Shown here piece after piece: positions 34,853-48,201 of a stretch of 64,000 nt of DNA. The position numbers and the translations under genes are program-made. The notes beneath the pieces are model-generated. The model saw only the letters and a list, made by a program, of their open reading frames with translations, was not told the DNA's origin and ran no database searches. Numbering within the stretch: position 1 is the stretch's first letter; every line of letters begins with the position of its first letter. Source of the DNA: Roseobacter denitrificans OCh 114 (GTDB lineage Bacteria > Pseudomonadota > Alphaproteobacteria > Rhodobacterales > Rhodobacteraceae); the NCBI RefSeq assembly GCF_000014045.1, contig NC_008209.1:2441001-2505000 (forward strand). Reading direction: 5' to 3'.

Positions 34853-37213
34853 ATGAAACCGGGCATAACTGGCGCGCAAGGCGTGCAGGGCGCGACGCGC
34901 CGCACTTTCATAAAACCATTGCGGGCCGGGGCCTTTTGTCTGGCGATATCAGCAACTTGGATTGCGCCAAGCGGGGTCGCACTGGCGCAACAGATCGCAA
35001 TCAACACCGTCAACATCGAGGGGAACGCGCGGATCGGGGATTCCGCGATCCTGTCACGGGCTGGTATTGTGCCCGGTCAGAGCATTTCCGCCGGTGAACT
35101 GAATGCCGGCCTTCAGAGGCTGCAGGACTCCGGTCTTTTTGAAAGTGTTGATTTTGAGCCACGGGGAAATGCACTCAACATCACCGTGGTGGAGTATCCG
35201 ACGATCAACCGGATCAACTTTGAAGGCAATGCCCGGATCGGTGATGAAACACTGGCTGCCGCCATCGGTTCCAATGAACGCAGGGTCTTCAACCCGGCGC
35301 AGGCGGAACGGGACGCGGCGCTGATCGCCGACGCCTATGCATCGGAGGGCCGCATCGCTGCCAGGGTGACACCCACGATCATCCGCCGCTCTGACAACCG
35401 GGTTGATTTGATTTTCGAGATTTTCGAAGGTGACAATATCGAAATCGAACGCCTGAGCTTTACCGGAAACCGTGTTTATTCCGACAGACGCCTGCGCCGG
35501 GTCCTCGAAACGAAACAGGCGGGATTGTTCCGCGCCTTTGTGCGCAGTGACACGCTGGTTGAGGATCGGATCGAATTTGACCGGCAGGTTTTGCGCGATT
35601 TCTACCTGTCGCGGGGCTATGTTGATTTTCGCACCAATTCGGTCAACGCGGAGTTGACCGAAGAACGCGATGGCTACTTCCTTGTATTCGATGTGCAGGA
35701 GGGTCAGCAATTCCGGGTCGGCGAGATTACCGTCGCAAGCGAGCTGGCCGAAGCCGACAGCGATCTATACCGCGAGACGGTCAAAACGCGCAGCGGTGTG
35801 GTCTATTCGCCCACGCTGATCGAGGCGGACATTGCCAGAATGGAACGTCAAGCGATCATTGATGGCGTGGATTTCATGCGGGTCGAGCCGCGCATCACGC
35901 GCGACGAGCGCAATCTGACGATCAACGTTGAATATGTGCTGACCCGCGGTCCCAGAGTGTTTGTCGAGCGGATTGATATCGAAGGCAACACCACCACGCT
36001 GGATCAGGTGATCCGCCGGCAATTCAACAGCGTGGAGGGCGACCCTTTCAACCCCCGCGAAATCCGCGAATCCGCTGAACGCATCCGTGCGCTTGGCTTC
36101 TTTTCCGCGGCAGAGGTGAACGCGCGGGAGGGATCTTCACCGGATCAGGTGATCGTGGATGTCGATGTCGAAGAGCAGCCGACCGGGTCACTGTCCTTTG
36201 GTGCGTCCTTTTCGACCAACGATGGTATCGGTTTTGCGATCCAGTTCACGGAACGGAACTTCCTTGGGCGGGGCCAGCGGCTCGGTTTGACGCTGTCAAC
36301 GGCAGAAGATGATCAACTTTACCGGGTCAACTTTTTCGAACCGGCATTTCTGGGGCGGGATGTCGGCTTCGGGCTGCGGCTTGATGTTTCGGAAAGCACG
36401 AGTTCAACAGTGACATACGACACAGATCGCGCGGTGCTGACACCGTCGCTCAGCTTTCCGGTCGGGGCGAACTCGCGTCTTGAGTTGAATTACAAATACG
36501 ACCAGTCGGAAATGAAGGATCGCGGTAGCGATTCTGATAATGGCCCGATCATTGGCCGCGATATTGACGAGGGTGAGCTCGTCAACAGCTCCATCGGGTA
36601 CCGGTATGTCTACGATTCACGCACGACGGGTCTGGACCCGACGGCCGGGTATCTGTTCGAGTTCGGACAGGATTTTGCGGGTGTCGGCGGGGACAACACC
36701 TTTATCCGTACCAGCGCCAAAGTTGTGGGTGAGCGTAAAATATTCAACGAAGACGTGACGTTGCGCGCCACTCTCGAAGGCGGGGCCTTGAACTATCAAA
36801 GTGGTGCCAACCGGGCGGTTGACAGGTTCCTGCTATCCACGAACACGATCCGCGGCTTTGAGCCGGGCGGGATCGGCCCACGCGATTTGTCGGAATCCAA
36901 CGAAGACCCCTTGGGCGGCAACCTCTTTGTTGCGGCGCGCTTTGAAGCGGAGTTTCCCGTCGGACTGCCTGAGGAATATGGCATCACGGGCGGCCTGTTC
37001 TATGATGTGGGCAACCTGTGGGATCTGAATGACGTTGACCTGAGCGGCGGCAGGGTCGTCGGCGAGAGCGGGTCGTTCCGCCATGTCATCGGCGTGTCCG
37101 TTTTGTGGGAAACGCCTGTTGGCCCGCTGCGGTTCAACTTTTCCGATGCGATCCGCAAGGAAGATTTTGACCGCGAACAGACCTTCGAAGTCACCGTCAA
37201 CACAACCTTCTGA
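34853..37213 (+). CDS. bamA: Outer membrane assembly protein BamA
   Basis: 786 aa. The central barrel of the BAM complex, inserting beta-barrel proteins into the outer membrane. A signal peptide covers residues 1 to about 46 (ends ALAQQ). Several POTRA domains follow: repeated VNIEGN, INFEGN, LSFTGN and IDIEGN strands at about residues 50, 123, 202 and 375. The C-terminal barrel begins near 440 and ends in the usual aromatic TTF. The conserved VRGF-type loop is seen as IRGFEPGGIGPRD. Comes after a 43-aa gene and before skp. Confidence 0.98.
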   Translation: MKPGITGAQGVQGATRRTFIKPLRAGAFCLAISATWIAPSGVALAQQIAINTVNIEGNARIGDSAILSRAGIVPGQSISAGELNAGLQRLQDSGLFESVDFEPRGNALNITVVEYPTINRINFEGNARIGDETLAAAIGSNERRVFNPAQAERDAALIADAYASEGRIAARVTPTIIRRSDNRVDLIFEIFEGDNIEIERLSFTGNRVYSDRRLRRVLETKQAGLFRAFVRSDTLVEDRIEFDRQVLRDFYLSRGYVDFRTNSVNAELTEERDGYFLVFDVQEGQQFRVGEITVASELAEADSDLYRETVKTRSGVVYSPTLIEADIARMERQAIIDGVDFMRVEPRITRDERNLTINVEYVLTRGPRVFVERIDIEGNTTTLDQVIRRQFNSVEGDPFNPREIRESAERIRALGFFSAAEVNAREGSSPDQVIVDVDVEEQPTGSLSFGASFSTNDGIGFAIQFTERNFLGRGQRLGLTLSTAEDDQLYRVNFFEPAFLGRDVGFGLRLDVSESTSSTVTYDTDRAVLTPSLSFPVGANSRLELNYKYDQSEMKDRGSDSDNGPIIGRDIDEGELVNSSIGYRYVYDSRTTGLDPTAGYLFEFGQDFAGVGGDNTFIRTSAKVVGERKIFNEDVTLRATLEGGALNYQSGANRAVDRFLLSTNTIRGFEPGGIGPRDLSESNEDPLGGNLFVAARFEAEFPVGLPEEYGITGGLFYDVGNLWDLNDVDLSGGRVVGESGSFRHVIGVSVLWETPVGPLRFNFSDAIRKEDFDREQTFEVTVNTTF

Positions 37214-37219
37214 TTTGTG

Positions 37220-37780
37220 ATGCACCTGCGCCCGCTTGTTTACGGTTTGGCGTTTGCGGCGGTCTGTGCATTTTCTGCGCAGGGCCAGCCGCTGGTGCGG
37301 GCGCCGGTTGAAAGCCCCATCCTGACCATCGATTCCGATATGTTGTTTGAAGACAGCCGTTTCGGGCAGCAGACAATCGAAGAGTTTGAGGCCCTTGGCG
37401 CCGCTTTGGCTGCTGAAAACAGGCGCATCGAAGATGCCCTGGAAGCTGAGGAAAGGGAGTTGACCGAGTTGCGCGCAACGATGACGCCAACCGAGTTCAG
37501 GGCCCTCGCTGATGCTTTTGACCAGAAGGTGCAGGAAACCCGGCGCACGCAAGAGGCAAAGAACCGCGAGTTGAACAGCGAGTTGGAAAACCGGCGCGTG
37601 ATGTTTCTGAACGCAGCGGCCCCGGTGCTGGAACAATTGATGCGCGAGGCCGGTGCCGCCGTGGTTCTGGAGAGGCGGTCTATTTTTATCAGCTCGAACG
37701 CCGTGGACATCACGCAGATCGCGATCAACCGGCTCAACGTGGTGCTGAACGGCGTGGAATTCGCCCCCGAGCCGCAATAA
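37220..37780 (+). CDS. skp: OmpH/Skp family periplasmic chaperone
   Basis: 186 aa from the ATG at 37220 (a GTG at 37217 precedes it), 6 bases after the bamA stop. A signal peptide ends near SAQGQ. The mature protein has a long charged coiled-coil (residues about 65-125) and a C-terminal block VVLERRSIFISSNAVDIT, the Skp fold that holds unfolded outer-membrane proteins on the way to BamA. In many relatives lpxD comes next; here the gap goes straight to fabZ. Confidence 0.92.
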   Translation: MHLRPLVYGLAFAAVCAFSAQGQPLVRAPVESPILTIDSDMLFEDSRFGQQTIEEFEALGAALAAENRRIEDALEAEERELTELRATMTPTEFRALADAFDQKVQETRRTQEAKNRELNSELENRRVMFLNAAAPVLEQLMREAGAAVVLERRSIFISSNAVDITQIAINRLNVVLNGVEFAPEPQ

Positions 37781-37860
37781 GCGAAGTGGTCAACCTTGCT
37801 CCGGGACGTGGGAGTTGGTAGTCAGGTCGCCAAGCCCTTGAAGACTAAAGGACCTCCGAG

Positions 37861-38319
37861 ATGTCGACCAGCCAGACCAGCGCGGATATTCAACTGATCC
37901 AGCGTATCCTACCTCATCGCTATCCCTTTCTGCTTGTCGACAAGGTGGTGGAAATCGACGGCACCACATCCGCCCTCGGCATCAAGAATGTCACCATGAA
38001 TGAGCCGCATTTTCAGGGCCATTTCCCGGGAATGCCCATCATGCCGGGCGTTACGATCGTGGAAGCCATGGCACAAACGGCTGCGGTCATGGTCGGTGTG
38101 ACGCTGGAAATGGCGGATAAGGAAATGAAAGTGTATTTCATGGCAATCGACAAGGCGAAGTTCCGTCGCAAGGTCATCCCCGGTGATGTGCTTGAGATGC
38201 GGCTGAACACCCTGCGTGGCAAACCCGGCGGCAAAGTCTGGCGCTTTGGCGGTGTCGCATCGGTTGAGGGCGAGATGGCCGCCGAAGTCGAGTTTACCGC
38301 CATGATGGACATGGGCTGA
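37861..38319 (+). CDS. fabZ: 3-hydroxyacyl-ACP dehydratase FabZ
   Basis: 152 aa. Dehydrates 3-hydroxyacyl-ACP in fatty acid synthesis. Hot-dog fold with the catalytic His in [15 protein letters not shown] and Glu in [11 protein letters not shown]. Other marks: [14 protein letters not shown] and [13 protein letters not shown]. Six bases before lpxA; supply of the 3-hydroxyacyl-ACP pool is shared with lipid A synthesis. Confidence 0.97.
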   Translation: MSTSQTSADIQLIQRILPHRYPFLLVDKVVEIDGTTSALGIKNVTMNEPHFQGHFPGMPIMPGVTIVEAMAQTAAVMVGVTLEMADKEMKVYFMAIDKAKFRRKVIPGDVLEMRLNTLRGKPGGKVWRFGGVASVEGEMAAEVEFTAMMDMG

Positions 38320-38325
38320 TCGTTG

Positions 38326-39108
38326 ATGGGCAACATTCACCCCAGTGCTGTCATCGACCCCGGCGCGCAGATCGACCCGAGCGCAAGGGTCGGCCCGTTT
38401 TGTGTGGTGGGTGCGCAGGTCACGCTGGCCGCGGGGGTGGAACTGAAAAGCCACGTCGTGGTCACGGGGCGGACCTCCATCGGGGATGATACGGTCGTTT
38501 TTCCCTTTGCCGTCGTCGGTGAAATCCCGCAGGATCTGAAATTCAAGGGTGAGGCGACCCGGCTGGTGATTGGCCAGCGCAACCGTATTCGTGAACATGT
38601 CACCATCAATTGCGGCACAGAAGGCGGCGGTGGGGTGACGCGCATTGGCGATGACGGGCTGTTCATGGCAGGGTGTCACGTGGCCCATGATGCTGTGATC
38701 GGGAACCGCGTTATTCTGGTCAATTCGGTCGCCATTGCCGGGCATTGCATCCTTGAGGATGATGTGATCGTCGGCGGATTGTCCGGCGTGCATCAATTTG
38801 TGCGCATTGGCCGCGGGGCGATCATCGGGGCGGTCAGCATGGTGACCAATGACGTGATTCCCTATGGTCTGGTGCAGGGTCCACGGGGTGAACTGGATGG
38901 TCTGAACCTTGTCGGTCTGAAACGTCGCGGCGTGGAGCGGGCAGATATCACGGCCCTGCGCGCCGCCTTTCAGATGCTGGCGCAGGGAGAGGGCACCTTT
39001 CAGAGCCGCGCGCAGCGCCTCAAGGAAGAAACATCCAGTGACTATGTACGTGAGATTGTCGAATTCATCACATCCGACAGTGACCGTCATTTCCTGACGC
39101 CACGCTGA
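38326..39108 (+). CDS. lpxA: UDP-N-acetylglucosamine acyltransferase
   Basis: 260 aa from the ATG at 38326, standard LpxA length. It puts the first 3-hydroxyacyl chain on UDP-GlcNAc. The left-handed beta-helix repeats (hexapeptides such as IGDDTVV, VTINCGTEGGGGVTRIGDD) are seen; the catalytic His in GCHVAHDAVIGN and the GLNLVGLKRRG helix are present. Its stop overlaps the lpxI start (TGATG). Confidence 0.98.
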   Translation: MGNIHPSAVIDPGAQIDPSARVGPFCVVGAQVTLAAGVELKSHVVVTGRTSIGDDTVVFPFAVVGEIPQDLKFKGEATRLVIGQRNRIREHVTINCGTEGGGGVTRIGDDGLFMAGCHVAHDAVIGNRVILVNSVAIAGHCILEDDVIVGGLSGVHQFVRIGRGAIIGAVSMVTNDVIPYGLVQGPRGELDGLNLVGLKRRGVERADITALRAAFQMLAQGEGTFQSRAQRLKEETSSDYVREIVEFITSDSDRHFLTPR

Positions 39109-39899
39109 TGCTGGCGCTGATCACAGGACGCGGGGGGCTTCCGGCGCGGGTGGCAGCGGCACAGACCGCACGCCCGCTGGTCTGTGTGCTGGAGGGTTTC
39201 GCCCCAGAGGGGCTTGACGCGGATATCACCTTTCGTCTGGAGCATCTCGGTTCCTTCATCGCGCAGCTGAAGGAGCGCGGCGTAACATCCGTTTGTTTTT
39301 GTGGCGCGATTGAGCGTCCACCCTTTGATCCGGCGGCGCTTGACGGTGCCACTGTACCGCTTGTGCCGACATTGATGCAAGCCATGGGGGCGGGGGATGA
39401 TGCAGCCCTGCGCGCCGTGATGGCGTTGTTTGAGCAGCAGGGCTTTGAGATTGCAGCCGCCCATGTGCTTGCACCTGATATTCTGGCCCCGGAAGGGGTC
39501 CTGAGCGAGGCGCAGCCTGATACGCAGATGCAGGCGGACATCGCGCGGGCGGATGACGTTTTGCAGGCCTTGTCACCGGTGGATGTGGGGCAGGGCTGCG
39601 TCGTCGGGCAGGGTCTTGTCTGGGGCATCGAGACCATTGGTGGCACGGATCATCTGTTGGCGACCCTTCCGACCGCTGTGCGCCGCGCGCGCGCGGTTCT
39701 GGTCAAAGCGCCCAAAACCGGACAGGATATGCGCGCGGATTTGCCTGCCATTGGCCCTGACACCGTGGAGGCTGCCGGGGCGGCGGGTCTGGCGGGCATC
39801 GTGATCCAAGCCGGGGCGATGATCTTGCTTGATCCCGAAGCCACCATTGCGGGCGCGAACAAGACAGGGCTGGTCCTGTGGTCGCGCGCAAGCGCGTGA
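39108..39899 (+). CDS. lpxI: UDP-2,3-diacylglucosamine pyrophosphatase LpxI
   Basis: 263 aa. LpxI (DUF1009) releases UMP to form lipid X, replacing LpxH in alphaproteobacteria. Recognised by LALITGRGGLPARVA, the middle segment EGVLSEAQPDTQMQADIARA, and the C-terminal metal-binding domain around GAMILLDPEATIAGANKTGLVLW. Overlaps lpxA by 1 base and lpxB by 4 bases (GTGA), so translation is likely coupled. Confidence 0.95.
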   Translation: MLALITGRGGLPARVAAAQTARPLVCVLEGFAPEGLDADITFRLEHLGSFIAQLKERGVTSVCFCGAIERPPFDPAALDGATVPLVPTLMQAMGAGDDAALRAVMALFEQQGFEIAAAHVLAPDILAPEGVLSEAQPDTQMQADIARADDVLQALSPVDVGQGCVVGQGLVWGIETIGGTDHLLATLPTAVRRARAVLVKAPKTGQDMRADLPAIGPDTVEAAGAAGLAGIVIQAGAMILLDPEATIAGANKTGLVLWSRASA

Positions 39900-41056
39900 A
39901 ACGGGCGTTTATCATCGCGGGCGAGCCGTCAGGGGACAAGCTGGGCGGTGCGTTGATGGTTGGGCTCAAAACGCTGTCGCCGGGAATCGCATTTGATGGT
40001 GTCGGCGGACCCTTGATGCAGGCCCAGGGGCTGGAAAGCCGCTTTCCCATGGATGAGCTTAGCGTGATGGGGATTACAGAGGTTTTGCCAAAATACCGCG
40101 CCTTGAAAGCGCGCATACGTGAGACGGCGCAGGCGGTGATCGCGAGTAACCCAGACGTGCTTATCACCATAGATTCGCCTGATTTTTGTTTTCGGGTGGC
40201 CAAGCTGGTGAAAAAATCCAGCAGCATCCGGACGGTGCATTATGTGGCCCCGACCGTCTGGGCGTGGCGGCCCGGCCGCGCGGCCAAGATATCGAAATTT
40301 GTTGATCACCTGTTGGCGTTGTTTCCATTCGAACCTGCCTATTTCACACCTCATGGCATGGCGTGTGATTTCGTGGGCCATCCGGTGGTCGCCGAACCTG
40401 TCGCGACACAAGATGAGGCGGAAGCGTTCCGGGCAGAGCATGACATCGGATCCGCGCCGCTTTTGATGGTTTTGCCTGGCTCAAGGCGGGGGGAGGTTGC
40501 GCGTCTGGCGGATGTTTTCGGGGGTGCGATCTCACCCGTTCTGGCGCGGCACCCGGGACTGAAAGTGGTCGTGCCCGCCGCCAGACCCGTGGCGCAGCAG
40601 GTCAAGGAAGCCGTCGCACAGTGGCCGGTGGCGCCGGTTGTGATTGATCCTCGCGACATGGCCTCAGAAGATGCAGCTTGTGCGAAAAGTGCCGCGTTTC
40701 GTGCTGCCGATATTGCCCTTGCGGCCTCGGGTACCGTGTCGCTGGAACTGGCCGCGTCACGCACGCCGATGGTCGTGGCCTACCGCATGCATTGGCTCAG
40801 CTACAGGCTGATCCGCGCGATGGCTTTGGTGGATACGGTGACCTTGGTCAATCTGGTATCGGACACGCGTTTCGTGCCTGAATTTCTTGGTCCGGACTGT
40901 GAGAGTTCTGCTATCGGACAGGCTTTGATAGATGTGCTGAAAACCCCGTCTGATCAGGTGGAGGCCATGCAGATTACCATGGAGCGGTTGGGTCATCGGG
41001 GGGAGGCACCCGGGCTGCGGGCCGCCCGCGCGATCCTTCATCGAGCGGGGGTGTAA
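39896..41056 (+). CDS. lpxB: Lipid A disaccharide synthase
   Basis: 386 aa from the GTG at 39896, whose GTGA overlaps the lpxI stop; an upstream GTG at 39878 would add 6 residues. LpxB joins lipid X to UDP-diacylglucosamine. Motifs: AFIIAGEPSGDKLGGALM at the N-terminus, VHYVAPTVWAWRPGRA, LPGSRRGEV and the C-terminal ALAASGTVSLELA UDP-binding block. Last gene of the cluster. mnmA is convergent, 63 bases away. Confidence 0.97.
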   Translation: MKRAFIIAGEPSGDKLGGALMVGLKTLSPGIAFDGVGGPLMQAQGLESRFPMDELSVMGITEVLPKYRALKARIRETAQAVIASNPDVLITIDSPDFCFRVAKLVKKSSSIRTVHYVAPTVWAWRPGRAAKISKFVDHLLALFPFEPAYFTPHGMACDFVGHPVVAEPVATQDEAEAFRAEHDIGSAPLLMVLPGSRRGEVARLADVFGGAISPVLARHPGLKVVVPAARPVAQQVKEAVAQWPVAPVVIDPRDMASEDAACAKSAAFRAADIALAASGTVSLELAASRTPMVVAYRMHWLSYRLIRAMALVDTVTLVNLVSDTRFVPEFLGPDCESSAIGQALIDVLKTPSDQVEAMQITMERLGHRGEAPGLRAARAILHRAGV

Positions 41057-41090
41057 TCCCAAGGACACGCTGCGCGTGACACGATCTGAG

Positions 41091-41106
41091 CCGCCCTCAC
41101 GGGCGG
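41091..41106. other. Small stem-loop between lpxB and mnmA
   Basis: CCGCCC-TCAC-GGGCGG lies between the convergent lpxB and mnmA ends. No T-run follows on either strand; it may act as a shared 3' stop or a processing mark. Confidence 0.4.
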
Positions 41107-41119
41107 GATTGGCGCCGGT

Positions 41120-42262
41120 TCATCCCTTGTGAATCCATCCGCCGCCGTAGATCCGGCTGCTGTCCGTGTCATAGAAGACGCAGGCCTGGCCCGGGGAAAT
41201 GCCTTCTTCGGGTGAGGTCAGTTCGACGGTTGCTTCGGTGTCGCTGATCGGGCGGATGATGGCGTCGGTCGGCGGGCGCGTGGAGCGCACCTTAACGGCG
41301 AGGTGCCATGCATCCCGGGATTGGAAGGGTTCATCGCCAAGCCAGTTGATTTCGCGCACGGGCACGGTGCGTGTGGAGAGCATGGATTTGGGGCCCACGA
41401 CGACCTGGCGCGCCTCTGCGTCGAGTTTGATCACGTAAAGCGGTGTGGCAAGCCCGCCGATGCCCAAGCCGCGCCGCTGGCCGATGGTGTAGTTGACCAC
41501 ACCGTCATGTCGCGCCAGAACGCGACCATCGGTATCCACGATATCGCCCGGTGCCGCTGCTTCGGGGCGCAGTTTTCGGATGACGCTCGCGTAATCCCCG
41601 TCTGGTACGAAACAGATATCCTGACTGTCGGGTTTGTTGGCCACGCTGAGCCCATATTTTTCGGCGAGCGCACGCGTGTCTTCTTTCGAGGGCAGGTGGC
41701 CCAGCGGAAACCTCAAAAAGGCGAGTTGTTCCGGGGTTGTCGAAAACAGGAAATAGCTCTGGTCGCGGTTTGCATCCGCGGCTGAATGAAGTTCGGCGCC
41801 GTATGGGCCCGATTTGCGTTGAATATAGTGTCCAGTCGCCATGCAGTCCGCATCAAGGTCCTTGGCGGTTTCCAGCAGATCCTTGAATTTGACGCGTTCA
41901 TTACAGCGGATGCAGGGAACCGGCGTCGCACCGCCGAGATAGCTCTCTGCGAATTCGTCGATCACCGCGTCCTTGAAGATGTTTTCATAATCCAGAACGT
42001 AGTGCGGAAAGCCCATTTTCTCGGAGACACGCCGCGCGTCATGGATATCGAGCCCCGCACAGCACGCACCTTTCTTGGCAAGCGCTGCGCCGTGATCATA
42101 AAGCTGCAGGGTGACGCCCACCACATCATAACCTTCTTCTGCCAGCATTGCAGCCACGACAGAACTGTCCACACCCCCTGACATGGCCACGACCACGCGC
42201 GTTTCAGCGGGTGGTTTGGCAAAGCCAAGCGAATTTAGCGTCGGCGATGGGTCGAGGGGCAT
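41120..42262 (-). CDS. mnmA: tRNA-specific 2-thiouridylase MnmA
   Basis: 380 aa. It adds sulfur to U34 of tRNA-Lys, Glu and Gln anticodons. The ATP-binding PP-loop is [16 protein letters not shown]; the two catalytic Cys sit in [13 protein letters not shown] and [10 protein letters not shown]. The C-terminal beta-barrel has [17 protein letters not shown] stands before the ATG at 42262. Divergent from sciP. Confidence 0.97.
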   Translation of the reverse strand: MPLDPSPTLNSLGFAKPPAETRVVVAMSGGVDSSVVAAMLAEEGYDVVGVTLQLYDHGAALAKKGACCAGLDIHDARRVSEKMGFPHYVLDYENIFKDAVIDEFAESYLGGATPVPCIRCNERVKFKDLLETAKDLDADCMATGHYIQRKSGPYGAELHSAADANRDQSYFLFSTTPEQLAFLRFPLGHLPSKEDTRALAEKYGLSVANKPDSQDICFVPDGDYASVIRKLRPEAAAPGDIVDTDGRVLARHDGVVNYTIGQRRGLGIGGLATPLYVIKLDAEARQVVVGPKSMLSTRTVPVREINWLGDEPFQSRDAWHLAVKVRSTRPPTDAIIRPISDTEATVELTSPEEGISPGQACVFYDTDSSRIYGGGWIHKG

Positions 42263-42385
42263 ATGTCGTCTCCGGGATATACGAGGGAATATAGGAAAAT
42301 CCTAATTACTCTCAAGAGCGCGCTTCATCGGTCTTTAAGGTGAATTCGTCAAGCTGTGGCAAACGAGTTGAATATAGGTAAGTGT

Positions 42386-42664
42386 ATGTATCTCAAGAAA
42401 GTCGATGGTCCGCGCTCCGTCACCCTTGCGGATGGAACAGTCATGACTCAAGCGGATCTGCCACCAGTGACCACAAGGCGGTGGGTGGCCTCACGTAAAG
42501 CGGCTGTTGTGCGCGGGGTGGCCTATGGGCTGATTCCCCAGAAAGAGGCACTGTCGCGCTACCGGATCAGTGAAGATGAATTCCATGAGTGGGTGAAAGC
42601 GGTCTCTGAACATGGTGAAGATGCTCTGAAAGCAACAACTTTACAAAAATATAGACAACCTTAA
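42386..42664 (+). CDS. sciP: CtrA inhibitor SciP (DUF1153)
   Basis: 92 aa from the ATG at 42386 with an AGGTAAG site; a GTG at 42356 would add 10 residues. DUF1153 proteins such as Caulobacter SciP bind CtrA on DNA and block its activation. Marks: MYLKKVDGPRSVTLADGTVM, TRRWVASRKAAVVRGV and the C-terminal helix-turn-helix YRISEDEFHEWVKAV, then HGEDALKATTLQKYRQ. It stands 99 bases before ctrA, an order that supports the assignment. Cytosolic. Confidence 0.92.
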   Translation: MYLKKVDGPRSVTLADGTVMTQADLPPVTTRRWVASRKAAVVRGVAYGLIPQKEALSRYRISEDEFHEWVKAVSEHGEDALKATTLQKYRQP

Positions 42665-42702
42665 GTTGATAAGCTAGTTTTTGGTATCACGGTAACGTGC
42701 AG

Positions 42703-42727
42703 TTAACCTTTTAAGTTCACGGTTAAC
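42703..42727 (+). promoter_or_regulatory. TTAA half-sites upstream of ctrA
   Basis: TTAACC (42703-42708), TTAA (42711-42714) and GTTAAC (42722-42727) lie 38-61 bases before the ctrA start. CtrA binds TTAA-N7-TTAA and TTAACCAT half-sites in alphaproteobacteria, so autoregulation is likely. None of the spacings is exactly 7 (they are 4 and 8). Confidence 0.4.
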
Positions 42728-42763
42728 GCGAAGATAAAATGATAGGCCTTTGCGGAGATTAAT

Positions 42764-43483
42764 ATGCGCGTACTGCTCGTGGAAGATGACCCCACAACGT
42801 CGAAGAGTGTCGAGTTGATGCTGACCCATGCAAATCTGAATGTATATGCAACAGACCTGGGAGAAGAGGGGATCGATCTTGCCAAGTTGTATGACTACGA
42901 CCTGATCCTGCTGGACCTTGATTTGCCCGATATGAATGGTCACGAGGTTCTGCGTCAGTTGCGCCTTGCGCGCATCGAGACCCCGATCCTGATTCTGTCG
43001 GGCGCCGATGATACCGAAAACAAGATCAAGGGTTTCGGGTTCGGCGCGGATGACTACCTCACCAAACCGTTCCACCGCGAGGAACTCGTGGCGCGCATCC
43101 ATGCCATTATTCGCCGCTCGAAAGGGCATTCCCAATCGGTGATCGAGACTGGGCTGATCTCGGTAAACCTGGACGCCAAAACCGTCAGTGTAGACAACAA
43201 GACAGTGCATCTGACCGGCAAGGAATACCAGATGCTGGAGTTGTTGTCGCTGCGCAAAGGTACGACGCTGACCAAGGAAATGTTCCTCAACCACCTTTAT
43301 GGCGGCATGGATGAACCGGAACTCAAGATCATTGATGTTTTCATCTGCAAGCTGCGCAAAAAGCTGAGCAATGCCACAAATGGTGAAAACTACATCGAGA
43401 CTGTCTGGGGGCGCGGTTATGTCCTGCGAGACCCTGAACCCTCGCAGATTGATGACACGCAACGACTGGCTGTAGGGGCCTGA
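42764..43483 (+). CDS. ctrA: Cell-cycle response regulator CtrA
   Basis: 239 aa. OmpR-type regulator of cell-cycle, motility and pilus genes in alphaproteobacteria. Receiver: [10 protein letters not shown], phospho-acceptor Asp51 ([13 protein letters not shown]), Thr/Lys at [12 protein letters not shown]. The C-terminal winged helix has [15 protein letters not shown] and the DNA-contact block [14 protein letters not shown]. In roseobacters CtrA is usually dispensable for viability but needed for flagellar genes and gene-transfer agents. SciP is encoded just before it. A terminator follows. Confidence 0.97.
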   Translation: MRVLLVEDDPTTSKSVELMLTHANLNVYATDLGEEGIDLAKLYDYDLILLDLDLPDMNGHEVLRQLRLARIETPILILSGADDTENKIKGFGFGADDYLTKPFHREELVARIHAIIRRSKGHSQSVIETGLISVNLDAKTVSVDNKTVHLTGKEYQMLELLSLRKGTTLTKEMFLNHLYGGMDEPELKIIDVFICKLRKKLSNATNGENYIETVWGRGYVLRDPEPSQIDDTQRLAVGA

Positions 43484-43492
43484 ACAATACCG

Positions 43493-43523
43493 ACAGGCGC
43501 GACAGCAATTTCGCGTCTGTTTT
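43493..43523 (+). terminator. Terminator after ctrA
   Basis: ACAGGCGCGA pairs with TCGCGTCTGT (one G-T pair) around an 8-base loop, with TTTTG after it. It begins 10 bases past the ctrA stop. No other element is seen before ligA. Confidence 0.75.
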
Positions 43524-43586
43524 GTCAGATCAGTCATTTCGCAAAACAACTGGACCTCTGTGCGACCTATGCCTAACTACGTGTGA

Positions 43587-47815
<4,229 letters not shown>

Positions 47816-47832
47816 CACTTTTGCTCCCAAAT

Positions 47833-47847
47833 GTTCTTAAAAAGTTC
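47833..47847 (+). promoter_or_regulatory. Alphaproteobacterial LexA (SOS) box
   Basis: GTTC-TTAAAAA-GTTC is a perfect match to the alphaproteobacterial LexA operator GTTC-N7-GTTC. It lies 58 bases upstream of the 40-aa peptide gene and just after recG ends. A second, degenerate copy GTTG-N7-GTTC is on the minus strand at 47871-47885. So the small gene is a candidate SOS gene. Confidence 0.75.
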
Positions 47848-47905
47848 TTTACAGACCGTAAATAAAATGAGAACAAATAGGCAACATACGAGAGGCGGAG
47901 GCAAG

Positions 47906-48028
47906 ATGTTTACTCAACTGAAAAAAATCGCACTGCAATCACAGGGAACGCTGGTGCAGGACGCGCTCGGCCTCAGCGCCTTGGTTGTGATGCTGATTGT
48001 CGCGCTTCATCTTCCCACGTTTATCTGA
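47906..48028 (+). CDS. 40-aa membrane peptide, candidate SOS-induced gene
   Basis: 40 residues from the ATG at 47906, 5 bases after GGAGG; an open frame upstream to 47831 is not supported since it crosses the promoter. The peptide starts MFTQLKKIALQSQGTLVQD, an amphipathic polar helix, then ALGLSALVVMLIVALHL, one membrane span, ending in FI. Size, topology and the LexA box invite comparison with SidA-type SOS division inhibitors of Caulobacter, but no sequence match was made. It might be co-transcribed from recG as well. Function unknown. Confidence 0.65.
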   Translation: MFTQLKKIALQSQGTLVQDALGLSALVVMLIVALHLPTFI

Positions 48029-48167
48029 TTTCTGCCTGCATTCCCATGTCGTTAAGGCTGTCACACCTCTTCCCCAATCAGGTGTCCTGAGATGACCACT
48101 GCCTGTTTCACATCTCACTAGGTTCGTTTTGGCAGCTGGCCCGATCCCCACATGAGAATGCTTAACT

Positions 48168-48201
48168 ATGCCGCCGCCCGCAGGGTGCGCGGCATTTTTT
48201 T
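48168..48201 (+). terminator. Intrinsic terminator after the 40-aa gene
   Basis: ATGCCGC pairs with GCGGCAT, with an inner CGCCC/GGGTG stem, followed by a T7 run. It lies 140 bases past the stop at 48028, so the transcript has a long 3' part (48029-48167) where no gene is seen. It touches the stop of the convergent chemoreceptor gene. Confidence 0.8.

Noticed and set aside
37909..39090. 393-aa minus-strand open frame over fabZ and lpxA
   Set aside because: Antisense shadow; both sense genes are certain.
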